From Pseudoduganella plicata (lineage in GTDB: Bacteria > Pseudomonadota > Gammaproteobacteria > Burkholderiales > Burkholderiaceae_D): DNA of 64,000 nt. Position 1 is the first letter of the stretch. Each line of letters starts with the position of its first letter. Positions 18,787 to 29,899 of the stretch are shown piece by piece. The notes under the pieces are model-generated. The model was not told where the DNA came from. It saw only the letters and a list, made by a program, of their open reading frames with translations, and searched no databases. The position numbers and the translations under genes were made by a program. The DNA lies in the NCBI RefSeq assembly GCF_004421005.1, contig NZ_CP038026.1, forward strand, positions 4,712,001 to 4,776,000, given 5' to 3'.

Positions 18787-20336
18787 TGAGCGACATGAAG
18801 AACAACAACGATATCAGCAACTGGATCAGACAGGCCGCGCCCACGGGGCAGCTGGCTTCCGACTCGCGCCGCATCAGGACGGGCGACGTATTTTTTGCGT
18901 ATTCAGCCGACCCTTCGAATGACGGCGCAGGCGATGGCCGCGCGTTCATCGACGCAGCCGTGAAGCAGGGCGCCGCGGCGGTCGTCTACGACCCCGCCGG
19001 CTTCGACTGGAAGCCCGAATGGACGGTGGCCAGCCTGGCCGTACCGGACCTGAAACGCCGCGCCGGACCCATCGCGCATGCGTTTTACGACATGCCCGAT
19101 GCAGGCATGTTTACCGTGGGCGTGACGGGTACGAACGGCAAGACCTCCAGCGCCGTCTGGCTGGGACACGCGCTGGCCCGCGGCGGCGACACCGCCGCCG
19201 TCATCGGCACGCTCGGCGTGGCGTTGTTCCAGGGCCGCACCGAACCGGAGTTCGATGCCACCGGCTATACCACGCCGGACCAGGTGCTGCTGGCCCGCAC
19301 CCTGGCCGACTGCCGCGCCGCCGGCGCCGCCGCGCTGGCGATCGAGGTGTCGTCGATCGGCCTGGAACAGGGCCGTGCCGACGGCATGCATTTCGACGTG
19401 GCGCTGTTTACCAACCTCACGCGCGACCATCTGGACTTCCACGGAACGATGGAAGCGTATGAAGCCGCCAAGCGCCGCCTGTTCGACTGGCCCGGCCTGA
19501 AAACGGCTGTGGTCAACCTGGACGATCCGGCCGGACTGCGCCTGGCGCAGCACGTGCTGGCCCAGGGCAAGGCCGCGGTAACGGGCTACACCTTGAAAGA
19601 CGCGGCAACGCAGCCGGACATTGCCGGCGTCAACCTGCTGCGCGCAAGCCAGGTGCGCACGCGCAGCGCCGGCACGGAATTCATGCTGGAGTCGCCGCTT
19701 GGCGGCGCGCACGTCAAGACGCAGCTGGTCGGTTCGTTCAACGTCAGCAATGCGCTTGGCGTTCTCGGCGCGCTGCTGGCGAAAGGCCTGACGCTGCGCG
19801 CGGCCGTGGAAGCCATCGAGGCGCTGACGCCGGCGCCGGGCCGCATGCAGCTCGTCGGCGGCAACGATGCGCCGATGGTCGTTATCGACTACGCCCACAC
19901 GCCCGATGCGCTGGAAAAAACCGTCGAGGTGCTGCGCAGCGTGGCGCAGGACCGCAACGGCCAGCTGTGGTGCGTGTTCGGCTGCGGCGGCGACCGCGAT
20001 CCGGGCAAGCGCCCGCAGATGGGCCGCATCGCGCAGGCGGCGGATCACGTGCTCGTCACCAGCGACAACCCGCGCAGCGAAGACCCGCACACGATCATCG
20101 CCCAGATCGTCGCCGGCATGGACAAGAGCCTGCCCGCCAAGGTACAGGCCATCGAGGACCGCGCGGCGGCCATTCTGTCGGCCATCAAGCACGCTGCAAG
20201 GAACGACGTGATCCTCGTGGCCGGCAAGGGGCACGAACCGTACCAGGAAATCAAGGGCAAGAAGCTGCCGTTCTCGGACGCCGACCATGCCCAGCTGGCG
20301 CTGTCCGCCCGCCTGACGATGATGAGGCCGAACTGA
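18786..20336 (+). CDS. murE: UDP-MurNAc-L-Ala-D-Glu:meso-diaminopimelate ligase
   Basis: The 516-residue Mur ligase adds the third stem-peptide residue in the cytoplasm. The ATP-binding loop GVTGTNGKTS is at about residues 113-122; the DNPRSEDP motif near 427 is the hallmark of enzymes specific for meso-diaminopimelate rather than lysine, as expected for a Gram-negative. The start codon overlaps the ftsI stop by one base (TAATG), and the stop overlaps murF. Confidence 0.96.
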   Translation: MSDMKNNNDISNWIRQAAPTGQLASDSRRIRTGDVFFAYSADPSNDGAGDGRAFIDAAVKQGAAAVVYDPAGFDWKPEWTVASLAVPDLKRRAGPIAHAFYDMPDAGMFTVGVTGTNGKTSSAVWLGHALARGGDTAAVIGTLGVALFQGRTEPEFDATGYTTPDQVLLARTLADCRAAGAAALAIEVSSIGLEQGRADGMHFDVALFTNLTRDHLDFHGTMEAYEAAKRRLFDWPGLKTAVVNLDDPAGLRLAQHVLAQGKAAVTGYTLKDAATQPDIAGVNLLRASQVRTRSAGTEFMLESPLGGAHVKTQLVGSFNVSNALGVLGALLAKGLTLRAAVEAIEALTPAPGRMQLVGGNDAPMVVIDYAHTPDALEKTVEVLRSVAQDRNGQLWCVFGCGGDRDPGKRPQMGRIAQAADHVLVTSDNPRSEDPHTIIAQIVAGMDKSLPAKVQAIEDRAAAILSAIKHAARNDVILVAGKGHEPYQEIKGKKLPFSDADHAQLALSARLTMMRPN

Positions 20337-21724
20337 TGCGCGCCACCATTGTCGATATCCTGTCCGCGCTGCCGGGCGCGCGATACGTCCACGGCGCCGA
20401 CAGCCTGGCGTTCGACGGCGTCTCCACCGACAGCCGCACCGTGCAGGCGGGCGCGCTGTTCGTCGCCCTGCGCGGCGAAGTGTTCGACGCGCACGACTTC
20501 CTGCCGCAGGTCGCGACAAAGAACGTGGCCGCCGTCGTCGTCGAGGCGCTGCCGGACGGCTGGACGCTGCCCGCCATCGTTGTTCCCGACACGCTGGTCG
20601 CCCTGGGCCGCATCGCCAATTGGTGGCGCCGCCAGTTCGCCGTGCCCGTCATCGGCGTTACCGGCAGTAACGGCAAGACGACGGTCAAGGAAATGATCGC
20701 CGCCATCCTGGCTGTCGCCCACGGCGAAGACGGCCGTCTCGCCACACGCGGGAACCTGAACAACGAGATCGGCGTCCCGCTCACATTGTTCCGCCTGTCG
20801 GGCGAACATCGCTCGGCCGTCGTGGAACTGGGCATGAACCACCCAGGCGAGATCGGCCGGCTGGCCGCCATCGCCGCGCCGACGATCGGCATGGTCAACA
20901 ACGCCCAGCGCGAGCACCAGGAGTTCATGCATACGGTCGAAGCGGTGGCGCGCGAGAACGGCTCCGTGCTGGCGGCCTTGCCGCTTGATGGCGTGGCCGT
21001 GTTCCCCGCGCAGGACGAGTTCACGCCGATCTGGCAGGAGCTGTCCGCCGGACGGCGCGTGCTGACCTTCGGCCTGACGAAAGAGGCGGACGTCAGCTGC
21101 ACGTTCCGCGCCGACGATTTCGGCAACCAGATGTTCGTCACGGTCAGGACCGACGCGGAGCCGCTGCAGTTCTACATTGGCCTGCAGGCGGCCGGCGAGC
21201 ATAACGTGCGCAATGCGCTGGCGGCGATCGCCTGCACCTACGCGGCCGGCATCGCACCGGAGCAGATCAAGCAGGGCCTGGACAGCTTCGCGCCCGTCAG
21301 CGGCCGCCTGCAAAGGAAAACGGCAGCCAATGGGGCCGTCGTCATCGACGACACCTACAACGCCAATCCCGACTCCGTACGCGCGGCCATCGACGTGCTG
21401 GCCAATGCCGCCGTGCCGCGCGTGCTGGTCCTGGGCGACATGGGCGAGGTGGGCACCCAGGGACGCGAGTTCCACGAGGAGATTGCCGCCTACGCGGCAA
21501 GCCGCGGCATCGAGCAGGTGCTGGCAACGGGCGAGCTGGCCCGGCATATGGCAGTGGCAGGACAGGCGCGCCATTTCGAACAGTTCGATGCGTTGCTGGC
21601 CGCCGTGGACGCGGCGGTAACGCCGGGTACGACCGTATTGATCAAGGGCTCCCGTTTCATGAAGATGGAACGGGTCGTGCAGCATTTGATTGGATCGCAA
21701 CAAGCTAACAAGGACTCACACTAA
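20336..21724 (+). CDS. murF: UDP-MurNAc-tripeptide:D-alanyl-D-alanine ligase
   Basis: A 462-residue cytoplasmic Mur ligase that adds the terminal D-Ala-D-Ala dipeptide made by DdlB. The P-loop [14 protein letters not shown] lies near residue 106, [13 protein letters not shown] near 138, and the C-terminal [10 protein letters not shown] motif near 340. The correct start is the ATG at 20336, overlapping the murE stop (TGATG); longer upstream readings are out-of-frame shadows of murE. Confidence 0.96.
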   Translation: MRATIVDILSALPGARYVHGADSLAFDGVSTDSRTVQAGALFVALRGEVFDAHDFLPQVATKNVAAVVVEALPDGWTLPAIVVPDTLVALGRIANWWRRQFAVPVIGVTGSNGKTTVKEMIAAILAVAHGEDGRLATRGNLNNEIGVPLTLFRLSGEHRSAVVELGMNHPGEIGRLAAIAAPTIGMVNNAQREHQEFMHTVEAVARENGSVLAALPLDGVAVFPAQDEFTPIWQELSAGRRVLTFGLTKEADVSCTFRADDFGNQMFVTVRTDAEPLQFYIGLQAAGEHNVRNALAAIACTYAAGIAPEQIKQGLDSFAPVSGRLQRKTAANGAVVIDDTYNANPDSVRAAIDVLANAAVPRVLVLGDMGEVGTQGREFHEEIAAYAASRGIEQVLATGELARHMAVAGQARHFEQFDALLAAVDAAVTPGTTVLIKGSRFMKMERVVQHLIGSQQANKDSH

Positions 21725-21726
21725 TC

Positions 21727-22896
21727 ATGCTGCTTTGGCTCGCACAATATCTGCAGGACGACATCGGCGCCTTCCGCGTCTTCAACTTCATCACGTTCCG
21801 TGCCGTCTTCGCCACGATTACCGCGCTCCTGATCGGCCTGATCGCCGGTCCTGCCGTCATCCGCAAGCTGACGGTGATGAAGTACGGCCAGGCCGTGCGC
21901 ACCGACGGTCCGCAGACACACCTGAAAAAACACGGCACGCCGACGATGGGCGGCGTGCTGCTGCTGATCGCCATTGGCGTCTCCACCTTGCTGTGGTGCG
22001 ACTGGTCCAACCGCCTGATCTGGCCCGTGATGGTCGTGACGATCGGCTTCGGCATCGTCGGCTGGGTCGACGACTACCGCAAGGTCGTGCGGCAGGATCC
22101 CGAGGGCATGCGTTCGGCCGAAAAATACTTCTGGCAGTCGCTGGTCGGCGTGGCCGCCGCGCTGTACCTGGCCTTCTCCGTATCGGCGCCGACGCCGGCC
22201 GAAGTATTCCGCCTGTTCTTCGCGTGGGTGCAGTCGGGCTTCTCGATGGACCTGCCGCCCAAGGCCGACCTGATCGTCCCGTTCTTCAAGACGATCAGCT
22301 ATCCGCTGGGCGTCTGGGGCTTCATCGCGCTGACGTACTGCGTCATCGTCGGCTCGTCCAATGCCGTCAACTTCACCGATGGCCTGGACGGCCTGGCGAT
22401 CATGCCGACGGTAATGGTGGGTTCGGGCCTTGGCCTGTTCGCCTACCTGACCGGCAGCGCCACCTATTCGAAATACCTGTTCATCCCGCACATTCCCGGT
22501 GCCGGTGAGCTGATCATCTTTGTCGGCGCAATGGCCGGCGCGGGTCTCGCCTTCCTCTGGTATAACACGCACCCGGCGCAGGTCTTCATGGGCGACGTGG
22601 GCGCGCTGGCGCTCGGCGGCGCGCTTGGCACCATTGCGGTCGTCGTGCGCCAGGAGATCGTGCTGTTCATCATGGGCGGCATCTTCGTTGCCGAAACGGT
22701 TTCCGTGATCATCCAGGTGGGCTGGTTCAAATACACCAAGAAGCGCTACGGCGTGGGCCGCCGCGTCTTCCTGATGGCGCCCCTGCATCACCACTTCGAG
22801 CAGAAAGGCTGGAAGGAGACGCAGGTCGTCGTGCGTTTCTGGATCATCACGATGATGCTCGTGCTGCTTGGCCTGTCGACACTGAAGCTGCGTTGA
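21727..22896 (+). CDS. mraY: phospho-MurNAc-pentapeptide transferase MraY
   Basis: This 389-residue integral membrane enzyme of about ten spans makes lipid I from UDP-MurNAc-pentapeptide and undecaprenyl phosphate. Family signatures are present: [10 protein letters not shown] near residue 70, GWVDDYRK with the catalytic Asp pair near 116, [12 protein letters not shown] near 216 and the [13 protein letters not shown] histidine motif near 348. Length is standard for beta- and gammaproteobacteria. Confidence 0.97.
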   Translation: MLLWLAQYLQDDIGAFRVFNFITFRAVFATITALLIGLIAGPAVIRKLTVMKYGQAVRTDGPQTHLKKHGTPTMGGVLLLIAIGVSTLLWCDWSNRLIWPVMVVTIGFGIVGWVDDYRKVVRQDPEGMRSAEKYFWQSLVGVAAALYLAFSVSAPTPAEVFRLFFAWVQSGFSMDLPPKADLIVPFFKTISYPLGVWGFIALTYCVIVGSSNAVNFTDGLDGLAIMPTVMVGSGLGLFAYLTGSATYSKYLFIPHIPGAGELIIFVGAMAGAGLAFLWYNTHPAQVFMGDVGALALGGALGTIAVVVRQEIVLFIMGGIFVAETVSVIIQVGWFKYTKKRYGVGRRVFLMAPLHHHFEQKGWKETQVVVRFWIITMMLVLLGLSTLKLR

Positions 22897-22900
22897 CCTC

Positions 22901-24403
22901 ATGATCTATAACGGCAAAATCGCACTGGTACTGGGGCTCGGGGAATCCGGGCTCGCCATGGCGCAGTGGCTGGCCCGCTGCTGCGCGCTGCTGCGCGTGG
23001 CCGACACGCGCCCCGTGCCCGAGCGGCTGCCCGTACTGCGCGAAACGCTGCCGGGCACGCAGTTCGTCTCGGGCCCGTTCAACGCCGCACTGCTCGATGG
23101 CGTCGATTTCGTTGCGGTCAGCCCCGGCCTGGCGCCGCACCGCGAACTGGCTGGGATCATCCCGGCCGCGCAGGCCGCCGGCATTCCCGTCTGGGGCGAG
23201 ATCGAGATATTCGCCCAGGCGCTGGCCTGGCTGAAGGCGGACCGCGGCTATACGCCGAAGGTCATCGCCATCACGGGCACCAACGGCAAGACCACCGTCA
23301 CCACCTTGACGGGCCAGCTGTGCGAGCGCGCCGGCCTGACCACGCGCGTGGCCGGCAATATCAGCCCGGCCGCGCTGGACGTGCTGCGCGCCGATATGGA
23401 CAGCCCCGACGCACTGCCGCAGGTGTGGGTATTGGAGCTGTCCAGCTTCCAGCTGCACACGACGTACTCGCTGCAGGCCGATGCCGCAACGGTGCTGAAC
23501 GTGACGCAGGACCACCTGGACTGGCACGGCACCATGCAGGCGTATGCGGATGACAAGGCCCGTATCTTCGGCACCGACACGGTGCGCGTGCTGAACCGCA
23601 ACGACGCCTACAGCCTGCGCATGGCCAACCCGACGGGAACCAATGTCACGTTCGGCACGGATGCGCCGGAAGCGCCGGACAGCTTCGGGCTCGTCAGTGA
23701 ACGGGGCATCCACTGGCTGGCGACGGCCGAGCCTCTGGACGATGCGGAACCGAAGAAGCGCCGCAAGAACGAACCCGCGCCCGTTGTCGAAACGATGCTC
23801 AAAAAGCTGATGCCGGCCGACGCGCTGCAGATCCGCGGCACGCACAACGCGTCGAACGCGCTGGCCGCGCTGGCGCTGTGCCGGGCGATCGGCCTGCCGT
23901 TCGCACCGCTGCTGCATGCGCTGCGCGACTACAAGGGCCAGCCGCACCGCGTGGAACTGGTGGCGGCCATCGACGGCGTCGAGTTCTACGACGACAGCAA
24001 GGGCACCAACGTGGGCGCGACGGTCGCGGCCATCGACGGCCTGGGCAAGAGTTTCACGGGTGAAAACCAGAAGCTGGTGCTGATTGCCGGCGGCGACGGC
24101 AAGGGCCAGGAATTCGAACCGCTGGCCGGGCCGGTGTCGCGCTACGTACGCGCCGTGGTGCTGATCGGGCGCGATGCGCCGGCCATCCGTGCCGCGCTGC
24201 TCGATTCCGGGGTGCGCCTGGAGGATTGCGCCACACTGGAGGAAGCAACGAAACGCGCCGCGGCCCTGGCGCATGGCGGCGATGCAGTGCTGCTGTCGCC
24301 GGCGTGCGCCAGCCTGGACATGTTCAAGAACTATGCCCATCGCGCCCAGGTATTCATCGACACCGTGCGCGAGCTGGCACTGGACGCGGGGCAGGAGATC
24401 TGA
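22901..24403 (+). CDS. murD: UDP-MurNAc-L-alanine:D-glutamate ligase
   Basis: A 500-residue Mur ligase, somewhat longer than the 440-residue E. coli enzyme. It begins with the Rossmann-like [15 protein letters not shown], has the P-loop [14 protein letters not shown] near residue 124, LSSFQLHTT near 182 and the C-terminal FYDDSKGTN motif near 364. The extra length sits in the central domain, where a Lys/Arg-rich insert ([13 protein letters not shown]) is visible around residue 283. Its stop overlaps the ftsW ATG. Confidence 0.95.
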   Translation: MIYNGKIALVLGLGESGLAMAQWLARCCALLRVADTRPVPERLPVLRETLPGTQFVSGPFNAALLDGVDFVAVSPGLAPHRELAGIIPAAQAAGIPVWGEIEIFAQALAWLKADRGYTPKVIAITGTNGKTTVTTLTGQLCERAGLTTRVAGNISPAALDVLRADMDSPDALPQVWVLELSSFQLHTTYSLQADAATVLNVTQDHLDWHGTMQAYADDKARIFGTDTVRVLNRNDAYSLRMANPTGTNVTFGTDAPEAPDSFGLVSERGIHWLATAEPLDDAEPKKRRKNEPAPVVETMLKKLMPADALQIRGTHNASNALAALALCRAIGLPFAPLLHALRDYKGQPHRVELVAAIDGVEFYDDSKGTNVGATVAAIDGLGKSFTGENQKLVLIAGGDGKGQEFEPLAGPVSRYVRAVVLIGRDAPAIRAALLDSGVRLEDCATLEEATKRAAALAHGGDAVLLSPACASLDMFKNYAHRAQVFIDTVRELALDAGQEI

Positions 24404-25602
24404 TGCAGCTCCCGTTCAAATTCGGCGGCGGTTCGGCGGCAACGCCAATCGACATCCGTGCGCGCCAGTCGCGCATGATGGAATACGACCAGCCGCTGGT
24501 CTGGGTTGTCATCCTGCTGATGCTGCTGGGGATGGTGATGGTGTATTCCGCCTCCATCGCACTGCCCGATTCGCCCAAGTTCGCCGCATACTCGAACACG
24601 TACTTCCTCAGCCGCCAGGCCACCTTCATGGCCATTGCCGCGGTCGCGGCGGCGTTCGTGTTCCGCGTTCCCATCGCAACAATGCAAAAGGCGGCGCCGT
24701 ACCTGTTCATCGCCACCCTGGTGCTGCTGGTGCTGGTGCTGATCCCCGGCATCGGCATCGTCGTCAACGGCGGGCGCCGCTGGCTGCCGTTCCGCCTGGG
24801 CCAGCCGTCCGAAGTGATGAAGCTGATCATGGTGCTGTACGCGGCCGATTACACGGTACGCAAGCAGGAATACATGCACAAGCTGACCAAGGGTTTCCTG
24901 CCGATGGCGCTGGCCGTCAGCTTCGTCGGCCTGCTGCTCCTGCTGGAGCCCGATCTGGGCGCGTTCGGCGTGATCGTCTGCATCGCCATGGGTATCCTGT
25001 TCCTGGGCGGCGTCAACGCCATCTGGTTCGGCGGCATCGGCGCGATGCTGGTGACGATCTTCGTGACGATCATCGCGCTGTCGAAGTTCCGGCGGGACCG
25101 CTTCTTCGCCTACCTCAATCCGTGGGAGGAGGAGAACGCGTTGAACAAGGCTTACCAGCTGACGCACTCGCTGATCGCCTTCGGGCGCGGCGAGTTGTTT
25201 GGCGTGGGCCTGGGTGGCAGCGTCGAGAAGCTGCACTACCTGCCCGAAGCGCATACCGACTTCCTGCTGGCCGTGATCGGCGAGGAACTGGGTTTGGTCG
25301 GCGTGCTGGTCGTCATCGCGCTGTTCTACTGGATCGTCAAGCGCGCATTCGATATCGGCCGCCAGGCCATCGCCATCGACCAGACCTTTGCCGGCCTGGT
25401 TGCCAAGGGCATCGGCATCTGGCTGGGCGTGCAGTGCTTCATCAATATGGGTGTGAACCTGGGACTGCTGCCAACCAAGGGCCTGACGTTGCCCCTGATG
25501 AGCTATGGCGGCTCCGGCGTCGTCATCAACTGCGTGGGCCTGGCGATCCTGCTGCGCATCGATTACGAGAACCGCGTGCTGATGCGAGGAGGCCGGGTAT
25601 GA
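24403..25602 (+). CDS. ftsW: septal peptidoglycan glycosyltransferase FtsW
   Basis: The 399-residue SEDS-family polymerase has about ten membrane spans. A 30-residue cytoplasmic tail precedes the first span ([20 protein letters not shown]). SEDS landmarks are the [11 protein letters not shown] segment with the catalytic Asp near residue 184 and the C-terminal [17 protein letters not shown]. It polymerises septal glycan together with FtsI. The start at 24403 overlaps the murD stop (TGATG); its stop overlaps the murG ATG. Confidence 0.96.
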   Translation: MQLPFKFGGGSAATPIDIRARQSRMMEYDQPLVWVVILLMLLGMVMVYSASIALPDSPKFAAYSNTYFLSRQATFMAIAAVAAAFVFRVPIATMQKAAPYLFIATLVLLVLVLIPGIGIVVNGGRRWLPFRLGQPSEVMKLIMVLYAADYTVRKQEYMHKLTKGFLPMALAVSFVGLLLLLEPDLGAFGVIVCIAMGILFLGGVNAIWFGGIGAMLVTIFVTIIALSKFRRDRFFAYLNPWEEENALNKAYQLTHSLIAFGRGELFGVGLGGSVEKLHYLPEAHTDFLLAVIGEELGLVGVLVVIALFYWIVKRAFDIGRQAIAIDQTFAGLVAKGIGIWLGVQCFINMGVNLGLLPTKGLTLPLMSYGGSGVVINCVGLAILLRIDYENRVLMRGGRV

Positions 25603-26677
25603 CGCGATCTGTCAAACGACTGATGATCATGGCGGCCGGCACGGGCGGCCATATCTTCCCGGGCCTGGCGATCGCGCAGACGATGCGCGCGCGCGGCTGG
25701 GAAGTCACGTGGCTCGGCACGTCGCATGGCATGGAACAGGATCTCGTGCCGAAGCAGGGCGTGGCGATGGACGTCGTCCATTTCAGCGGCATGCGCGGCA
25801 AGGGCCTGGGCCACACCGTGTCAGGCGGCTTCAAGCTGCTCAAGGCGTTTGCCGACTGCTCCGGCTATCTGAAGCGCAGGAAGCCCGACGTCGTGCTGGG
25901 CATGGGGGCTACGTGACCGTGCCGGGCGGGATGAGCGCGAAGCTGCGCGGCGTGCCGCTGGTGCTCGTCAATGCCGATGCGGCGCTGCTGCTGTCCAATA
26001 AGACGTTGGCGCCGCTCGCCTCGCGCGTGTGCTTCGGCTTCCCGGCGGACTTCGGCAGCGCGGCCGCCAAGGCGGTCGTAACGGGCAACCCGGTGCGCAA
26101 GGAGATCCTGGACCTGCCCACCCCGGCGCAGCGCTTTGCCGGCCGTAGCGGCCCGCTGCGCATCCTCGTGGTTGGCGGCAGCCTGGGGGCGAAAGCGCTG
26201 AACGATGCCTTGCCCGCTGCGCTGGCGCTGCTGCCGGAAGCCGAACGGCCGCTGGTGACGCACCAGTCGGGCAAGAAGAATATCGACGCGCTGCGCGCCG
26301 CGTACACGGGCGCGAACGTGTCCGCAAAAGTGGTCGACTTCATCGACGACATGGCTGGCGCGTACGCGCAGGCGGACGTCGTCATCTGCCGCGCCGGCGC
26401 GATCACCGTGTCGGAGCTGACGGCAGCCGGCGTGGCCAGCGTGCTGGTGCCGCTGGTGGCATCGACGACCAGCCACCAGCGCGACAACGCGCAGTGGATG
26501 GCAGGGCAGAAGGCGGCGATTCACCTTCCGCAAACGGAACTGACGGCGCAAGGCCTGGCCGCGCTGCTGCAAACGCTGACGCGCGCCGACTGCGAACGGA
26601 TGGCCGTGGCGGCGCATGCGGTGGGCAAGCGCGACGCCAACGACGCGATTGCCGCCGTGCTGGAACAACTTTCATAA
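25599..26677 (+). CDS. murG: UDP-GlcNAc:lipid I GlcNAc transferase MurG, with apparent 1-base frameshift
   Basis: The gene starts at the ATG at 25599 (overlapping the ftsW stop) with [16 protein letters not shown] and reads to VVLGMGAT-stop at 25916. In the plus-one frame it continues as [15 protein letters not shown] and runs to 26677 with all later landmarks ([30 protein letters not shown]). The normal junction would be [11 protein letters not shown]. The run at 25904-25908 has five G residues where six restore the frame. MurG converts lipid I to lipid II and is essential, and no second copy is visible, so a homopolymer deletion in the assembly is far more likely than a real null. About 360 residues when repaired. 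Confidence 0.92.
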
Positions 26678-26687
26678 GAAGAAAAAC

Positions 26688-28085
26688 GTGAAACATAAAG
26701 TCAAGAACATCCATTTTGTAGGCATCGGCGGCAGCGGCATGAGCGGCATCGCCGAGGTGCTGGTCACGCTGGGCTACAACGTCTCCGGCTCGGACCTGGG
26801 CAGCAATGCCGTCACGCAGCGCCTGGCCGACATGGGCGCCACCGTGCACCAGGGCCATGCGGCCGAATTCATCGGCGCAGCGGACGCCGTTGTCACGTCC
26901 ACCGCTGTCAAGGCGGACAACCCGGAAGTGCTGGAAGCGCGTCGCCGCAAGATTCCCATCGTGCCGCGCGCCGTCATGCTCGGTGAGCTGATGCGCCTGA
27001 AGCGCGGCATCGCTATTGCCGGCACGCACGGCAAGACAACGACGACATCGCTGGTTGCCTCCGTGCTGGCGCAGGGCGGGCTCGATCCGACGTTCGTCAT
27101 CGGCGGCCGCCTGACGGCGGCCGGCGCCAACGCCCGGCTGGGCTCCGGCGAATACCTGGTGGCCGAGGCCGACGAGTCGGATGCATCGTTCCTGAACCTG
27201 ACACCGATGATCGAGGTGATCACGAACATCGATGCCGACCATATGGACACGTACGAGCACGATTTCGAGAAACTGAAAGCGGCGTTCGTGCACTTCACGC
27301 ACCGTTTGCCGTTCTATGGCCGCGCGATGATGTGCATCGACGACCCGCACGTGCGCAGCATCCTGCCGCAGGTGACGAAACCGGTGACGACGTACGGCTT
27401 CGCCGAGGATGCCGAGGTGCGCGCCGTGAACGCCCGCGCCGACGGCACGCTGATGCGCTTCACGGTGCTGCAGGAAGGCTATCCGGACACGGAATTCGTG
27501 CTGAACCAGCCCGGCATGCACAACGTGCAGAACGCCTGCTCGGCCATCGCCATCGCCCGCGAGATCGGTGTCGAGGACAAGGACACGCAGGCCGGCCTGG
27601 CCGGATTTGCCGGCGTGGGCCGCCGCTTCACCAAGTATGGCGAGGTGGCCGCGCCGAACGGCGGGACATTCGCGCTGGTGGACGACTTCGGCCACCACCC
27701 GGTGGAAACGGAAGTGACGCTGGCCGCCGCGCGCGCCGCGTACCCGGGCCGCCGCCTGGTTCTGGCGTTCCAGCCGCACCGCTACAGCCGCACGCGCGAC
27801 CTGTTCGACGATTTCGCCAAGGTACTCTCCAAGGTCGATGTGCTGCTGCTGGTGGACGTCTACCCGGCCGGCGAAGCGCCGATCGTGGGCGCCGATGGCC
27901 GCTCGCTGGTGCGCGCGATCCGCGCCCGCGGCCAGACGGAACCCGTGTTTGTCGAGACCCTTGCCGACCTGCCGGAAACGATCATGAACGTGGTGCGCGA
28001 CGGCGACGTCGTGCTGACGATGGGGGCGGGCGCGATCGGCGGCATCCCCGCGAAACTGACCAGCTATCAGAAAGTCACTCAATGA
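26688..28085 (+). CDS. murC: UDP-N-acetylmuramate:L-alanine ligase
   Basis: The 465-residue first Mur ligase opens with the dinucleotide-fold-like [18 protein letters not shown] and has the P-loop [14 protein letters not shown] near residue 110, [12 protein letters not shown] near 185 and [14 protein letters not shown] near 332. I chose the GTG at 26688 ([12 protein letters not shown]), preceded by AAGAAG, because an upstream ATG at 26616 would overlap murG extensively. Confidence 0.96.
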   Translation: MKHKVKNIHFVGIGGSGMSGIAEVLVTLGYNVSGSDLGSNAVTQRLADMGATVHQGHAAEFIGAADAVVTSTAVKADNPEVLEARRRKIPIVPRAVMLGELMRLKRGIAIAGTHGKTTTTSLVASVLAQGGLDPTFVIGGRLTAAGANARLGSGEYLVAEADESDASFLNLTPMIEVITNIDADHMDTYEHDFEKLKAAFVHFTHRLPFYGRAMMCIDDPHVRSILPQVTKPVTTYGFAEDAEVRAVNARADGTLMRFTVLQEGYPDTEFVLNQPGMHNVQNACSAIAIAREIGVEDKDTQAGLAGFAGVGRRFTKYGEVAAPNGGTFALVDDFGHHPVETEVTLAAARAAYPGRRLVLAFQPHRYSRTRDLFDDFAKVLSKVDVLLLVDVYPAGEAPIVGADGRSLVRAIRARGQTEPVFVETLADLPETIMNVVRDGDVVLTMGAGAIGGIPAKLTSYQKVTQ

Positions 28086-29044
28086 ACCCAATCACTTCGC
28101 AGGAAGCCAAGGGCTTCGGCAAGGTCGGCGTGCTGTTCGGCGGCCGCTCGGCCGAGCGCGACGTTTCCATCATGTCCGGCAGCGGCGTGCTGGCCGCGCT
28201 GCAAAGCCAGGGCATCGACGCCCACGCATTCGATCCAGGCCAGCGTTCGCTGGCCGAACTGGCGGCGGAAAAATTCGACCGCGTCTTCATCGCGCTGCAC
28301 GGCCGCTATGGCGAGGATGGCACCCTGCAGGGCGCCCTGGAGCTGCTGGGCATTCCGTACACGGGCAGCGGCGTCATGGCCAGCGCCATCGCAATGGACA
28401 AGATCACGACGAAAATCCTGTGGCTGAAGGAAGGCATTCCGACGCCGGCCTACGCCGTGCTGCATGCCGACACGGACCTCAGCGCTGCCGCCGCGCAACT
28501 GGGCCTGCCGCTGATCGTCAAGCCGCCGCACGAGGGATCGTCGATCGGCTTCTCGAAAGTGGAGGCGGTGGCCGACTTCCAGGCCGCGTATGACAAGTGC
28601 GCGCCGCTGGACGACTCCGTGCTGGCCGAATCGTTCGTACAGGGGCGCGAGTTTACCGTCGCCGTGCTGGGCACGGGCGCCGCCGCGCGCGCGCTCCCGG
28701 TCGTCGAGATTGTCGCGCCGCAGGGCGACTACGACTACCAGAACAAATATTTTACGGACACGACGCAGTATTTCTGCCCGCCGCAGCTGGATGACGCCAT
28801 TCAGGCCGAGATGCGCGACCTGGCCGTACAGGCCTACCGCGCCGTCGGCTGCGAGGGTTGGGGCCGCGTGGACGTGCTGCTGCGCGCACAGGACAACCGT
28901 CCGTTCCTGCTGGAGGTGAATACGTCCCCCGGCATGACGAGCCACTCGCTGGTGCCGATGGCGGCGCGCGCGGAAGGCCTCAGCTATGAGCAGCTGTGCG
29001 TGGAAATCCTGCGCGGCGCGCGGCTGAAGAACGCAAAAGGCTGA
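28082..29044 (+). CDS. ddlB: D-alanine:D-alanine ligase
   Basis: The 320-residue ATP-grasp enzyme makes the D-Ala-D-Ala used by MurF. It begins [15 protein letters not shown], has the [13 protein letters not shown] motif near residue 72, the ATP-grasp [12 protein letters not shown] near 146 and the C-terminal [16 protein letters not shown] near 279 that binds Mg and substrate. The tyrosine-type omega loop YDYQNKYF near 219 is typical of D-Ala-D-Ala rather than D-Ala-D-Lac ligases. Start overlaps murC by ATGA. Confidence 0.96.
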   Translation: MNPITSQEAKGFGKVGVLFGGRSAERDVSIMSGSGVLAALQSQGIDAHAFDPGQRSLAELAAEKFDRVFIALHGRYGEDGTLQGALELLGIPYTGSGVMASAIAMDKITTKILWLKEGIPTPAYAVLHADTDLSAAAAQLGLPLIVKPPHEGSSIGFSKVEAVADFQAAYDKCAPLDDSVLAESFVQGREFTVAVLGTGAAARALPVVEIVAPQGDYDYQNKYFTDTTQYFCPPQLDDAIQAEMRDLAVQAYRAVGCEGWGRVDVLLRAQDNRPFLLEVNTSPGMTSHSLVPMAARAEGLSYEQLCVEILRGARLKNAKG

Positions 29045-29051
29045 AGAACCG

Positions 29052-29828
29052 ATGTGGCATGACGCGAAAGCCCTGAATGCAACCGCCAGCGGCATATTTG
29101 CCGTGGTGGTGGGCGCTTGCGTTGCGACAGGGGTGTGGTGGCTGGCGCACCGTCCTGTATTCGATCTGCGCACCATCCGCGTTGAGTCGATGGACCGTGG
29201 CGAGTTGCGGCACGTGAACCTGCTGACTTTGAAGAACGGCACGCAGGGGCGCATCGTCGGCAACTTCTTCACGGCGAACCTGGAGACGGTGCGCCAGGTG
29301 TTCGAGGCGGTGCCGTGGGTACGCCGCGCAACGGTGCGGCGCGAATGGCCCGACCAGTTGATCGTGGAAGTGGAAGAGCACGAGGCGCTGGGGACGTGGG
29401 GCGAGGATGGCCGCCTGCTGTCGGTCAAGGGCGATGTGTTTACCGCCAACCTGGCCGAGGCGGAAGAGGACCAGCGCGAGGATCATCAGCTGCCCCAGTT
29501 CTCGGGACCGGAGGGCAGCGAGAAGGAAGTGCTGACGCGCTACACGGAGCTGCGCAAGTGGTTCGCACCCGTGCAGCTGGCGCCGCAGGGACTGGCGCTG
29601 TCGACCCGCTACGCGTGGACGGTGACGCTCGACAACGGCATGAGCGTGGCGCTGGGGCGCGAGCAGACGCCGACGACGCTGAAGGAGCGCGTGCAGCGCC
29701 TGGTGGGCATCTGGCCGCAGCTGGCCAGCCGCGTGCAGAACATCGAGAACATCGACATGCGCTACCAGAACGGTCTGGCGCTGTCCGCGACAGGATTGAA
29801 GATACCGGCCGAGAAGCCGCACAGGTAG
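29052..29828 (+). CDS. ftsQ: cell division protein FtsQ
   Basis: A 258-residue bitopic divisome protein: cytoplasmic tail, one span (GIFAVVVGACVATGVWWLA), a POTRA domain opening with FDLRTIRVESM and containing VPWVRRATVRREWPDQLIVEVEEHEA, then the beta domain with ENIDMRYQNGLAL near the end. It forms the FtsQLB complex with FtsL. Seven bases separate it from ddlB. Confidence 0.95.
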   Translation: MWHDAKALNATASGIFAVVVGACVATGVWWLAHRPVFDLRTIRVESMDRGELRHVNLLTLKNGTQGRIVGNFFTANLETVRQVFEAVPWVRRATVRREWPDQLIVEVEEHEALGTWGEDGRLLSVKGDVFTANLAEAEEDQREDHQLPQFSGPEGSEKEVLTRYTELRKWFAPVQLAPQGLALSTRYAWTVTLDNGMSVALGREQTPTTLKERVQRLVGIWPQLASRVQNIENIDMRYQNGLALSATGLKIPAEKPHR

Positions 29829-29899
29829 CTGTAAAAACTATCAGTGACAAACAACAGAAGCAGCAGTAACGACGACGAAAAGAACAGCAGGCAAAACAG

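Noticed and set aside
25904-25916. Programmed ribosomal frameshift in murG
   Set aside because: No slippery heptamer with downstream structure is evident and MurG is not known to use one; a lost G in a homopolymer is simpler and recurs in the window.
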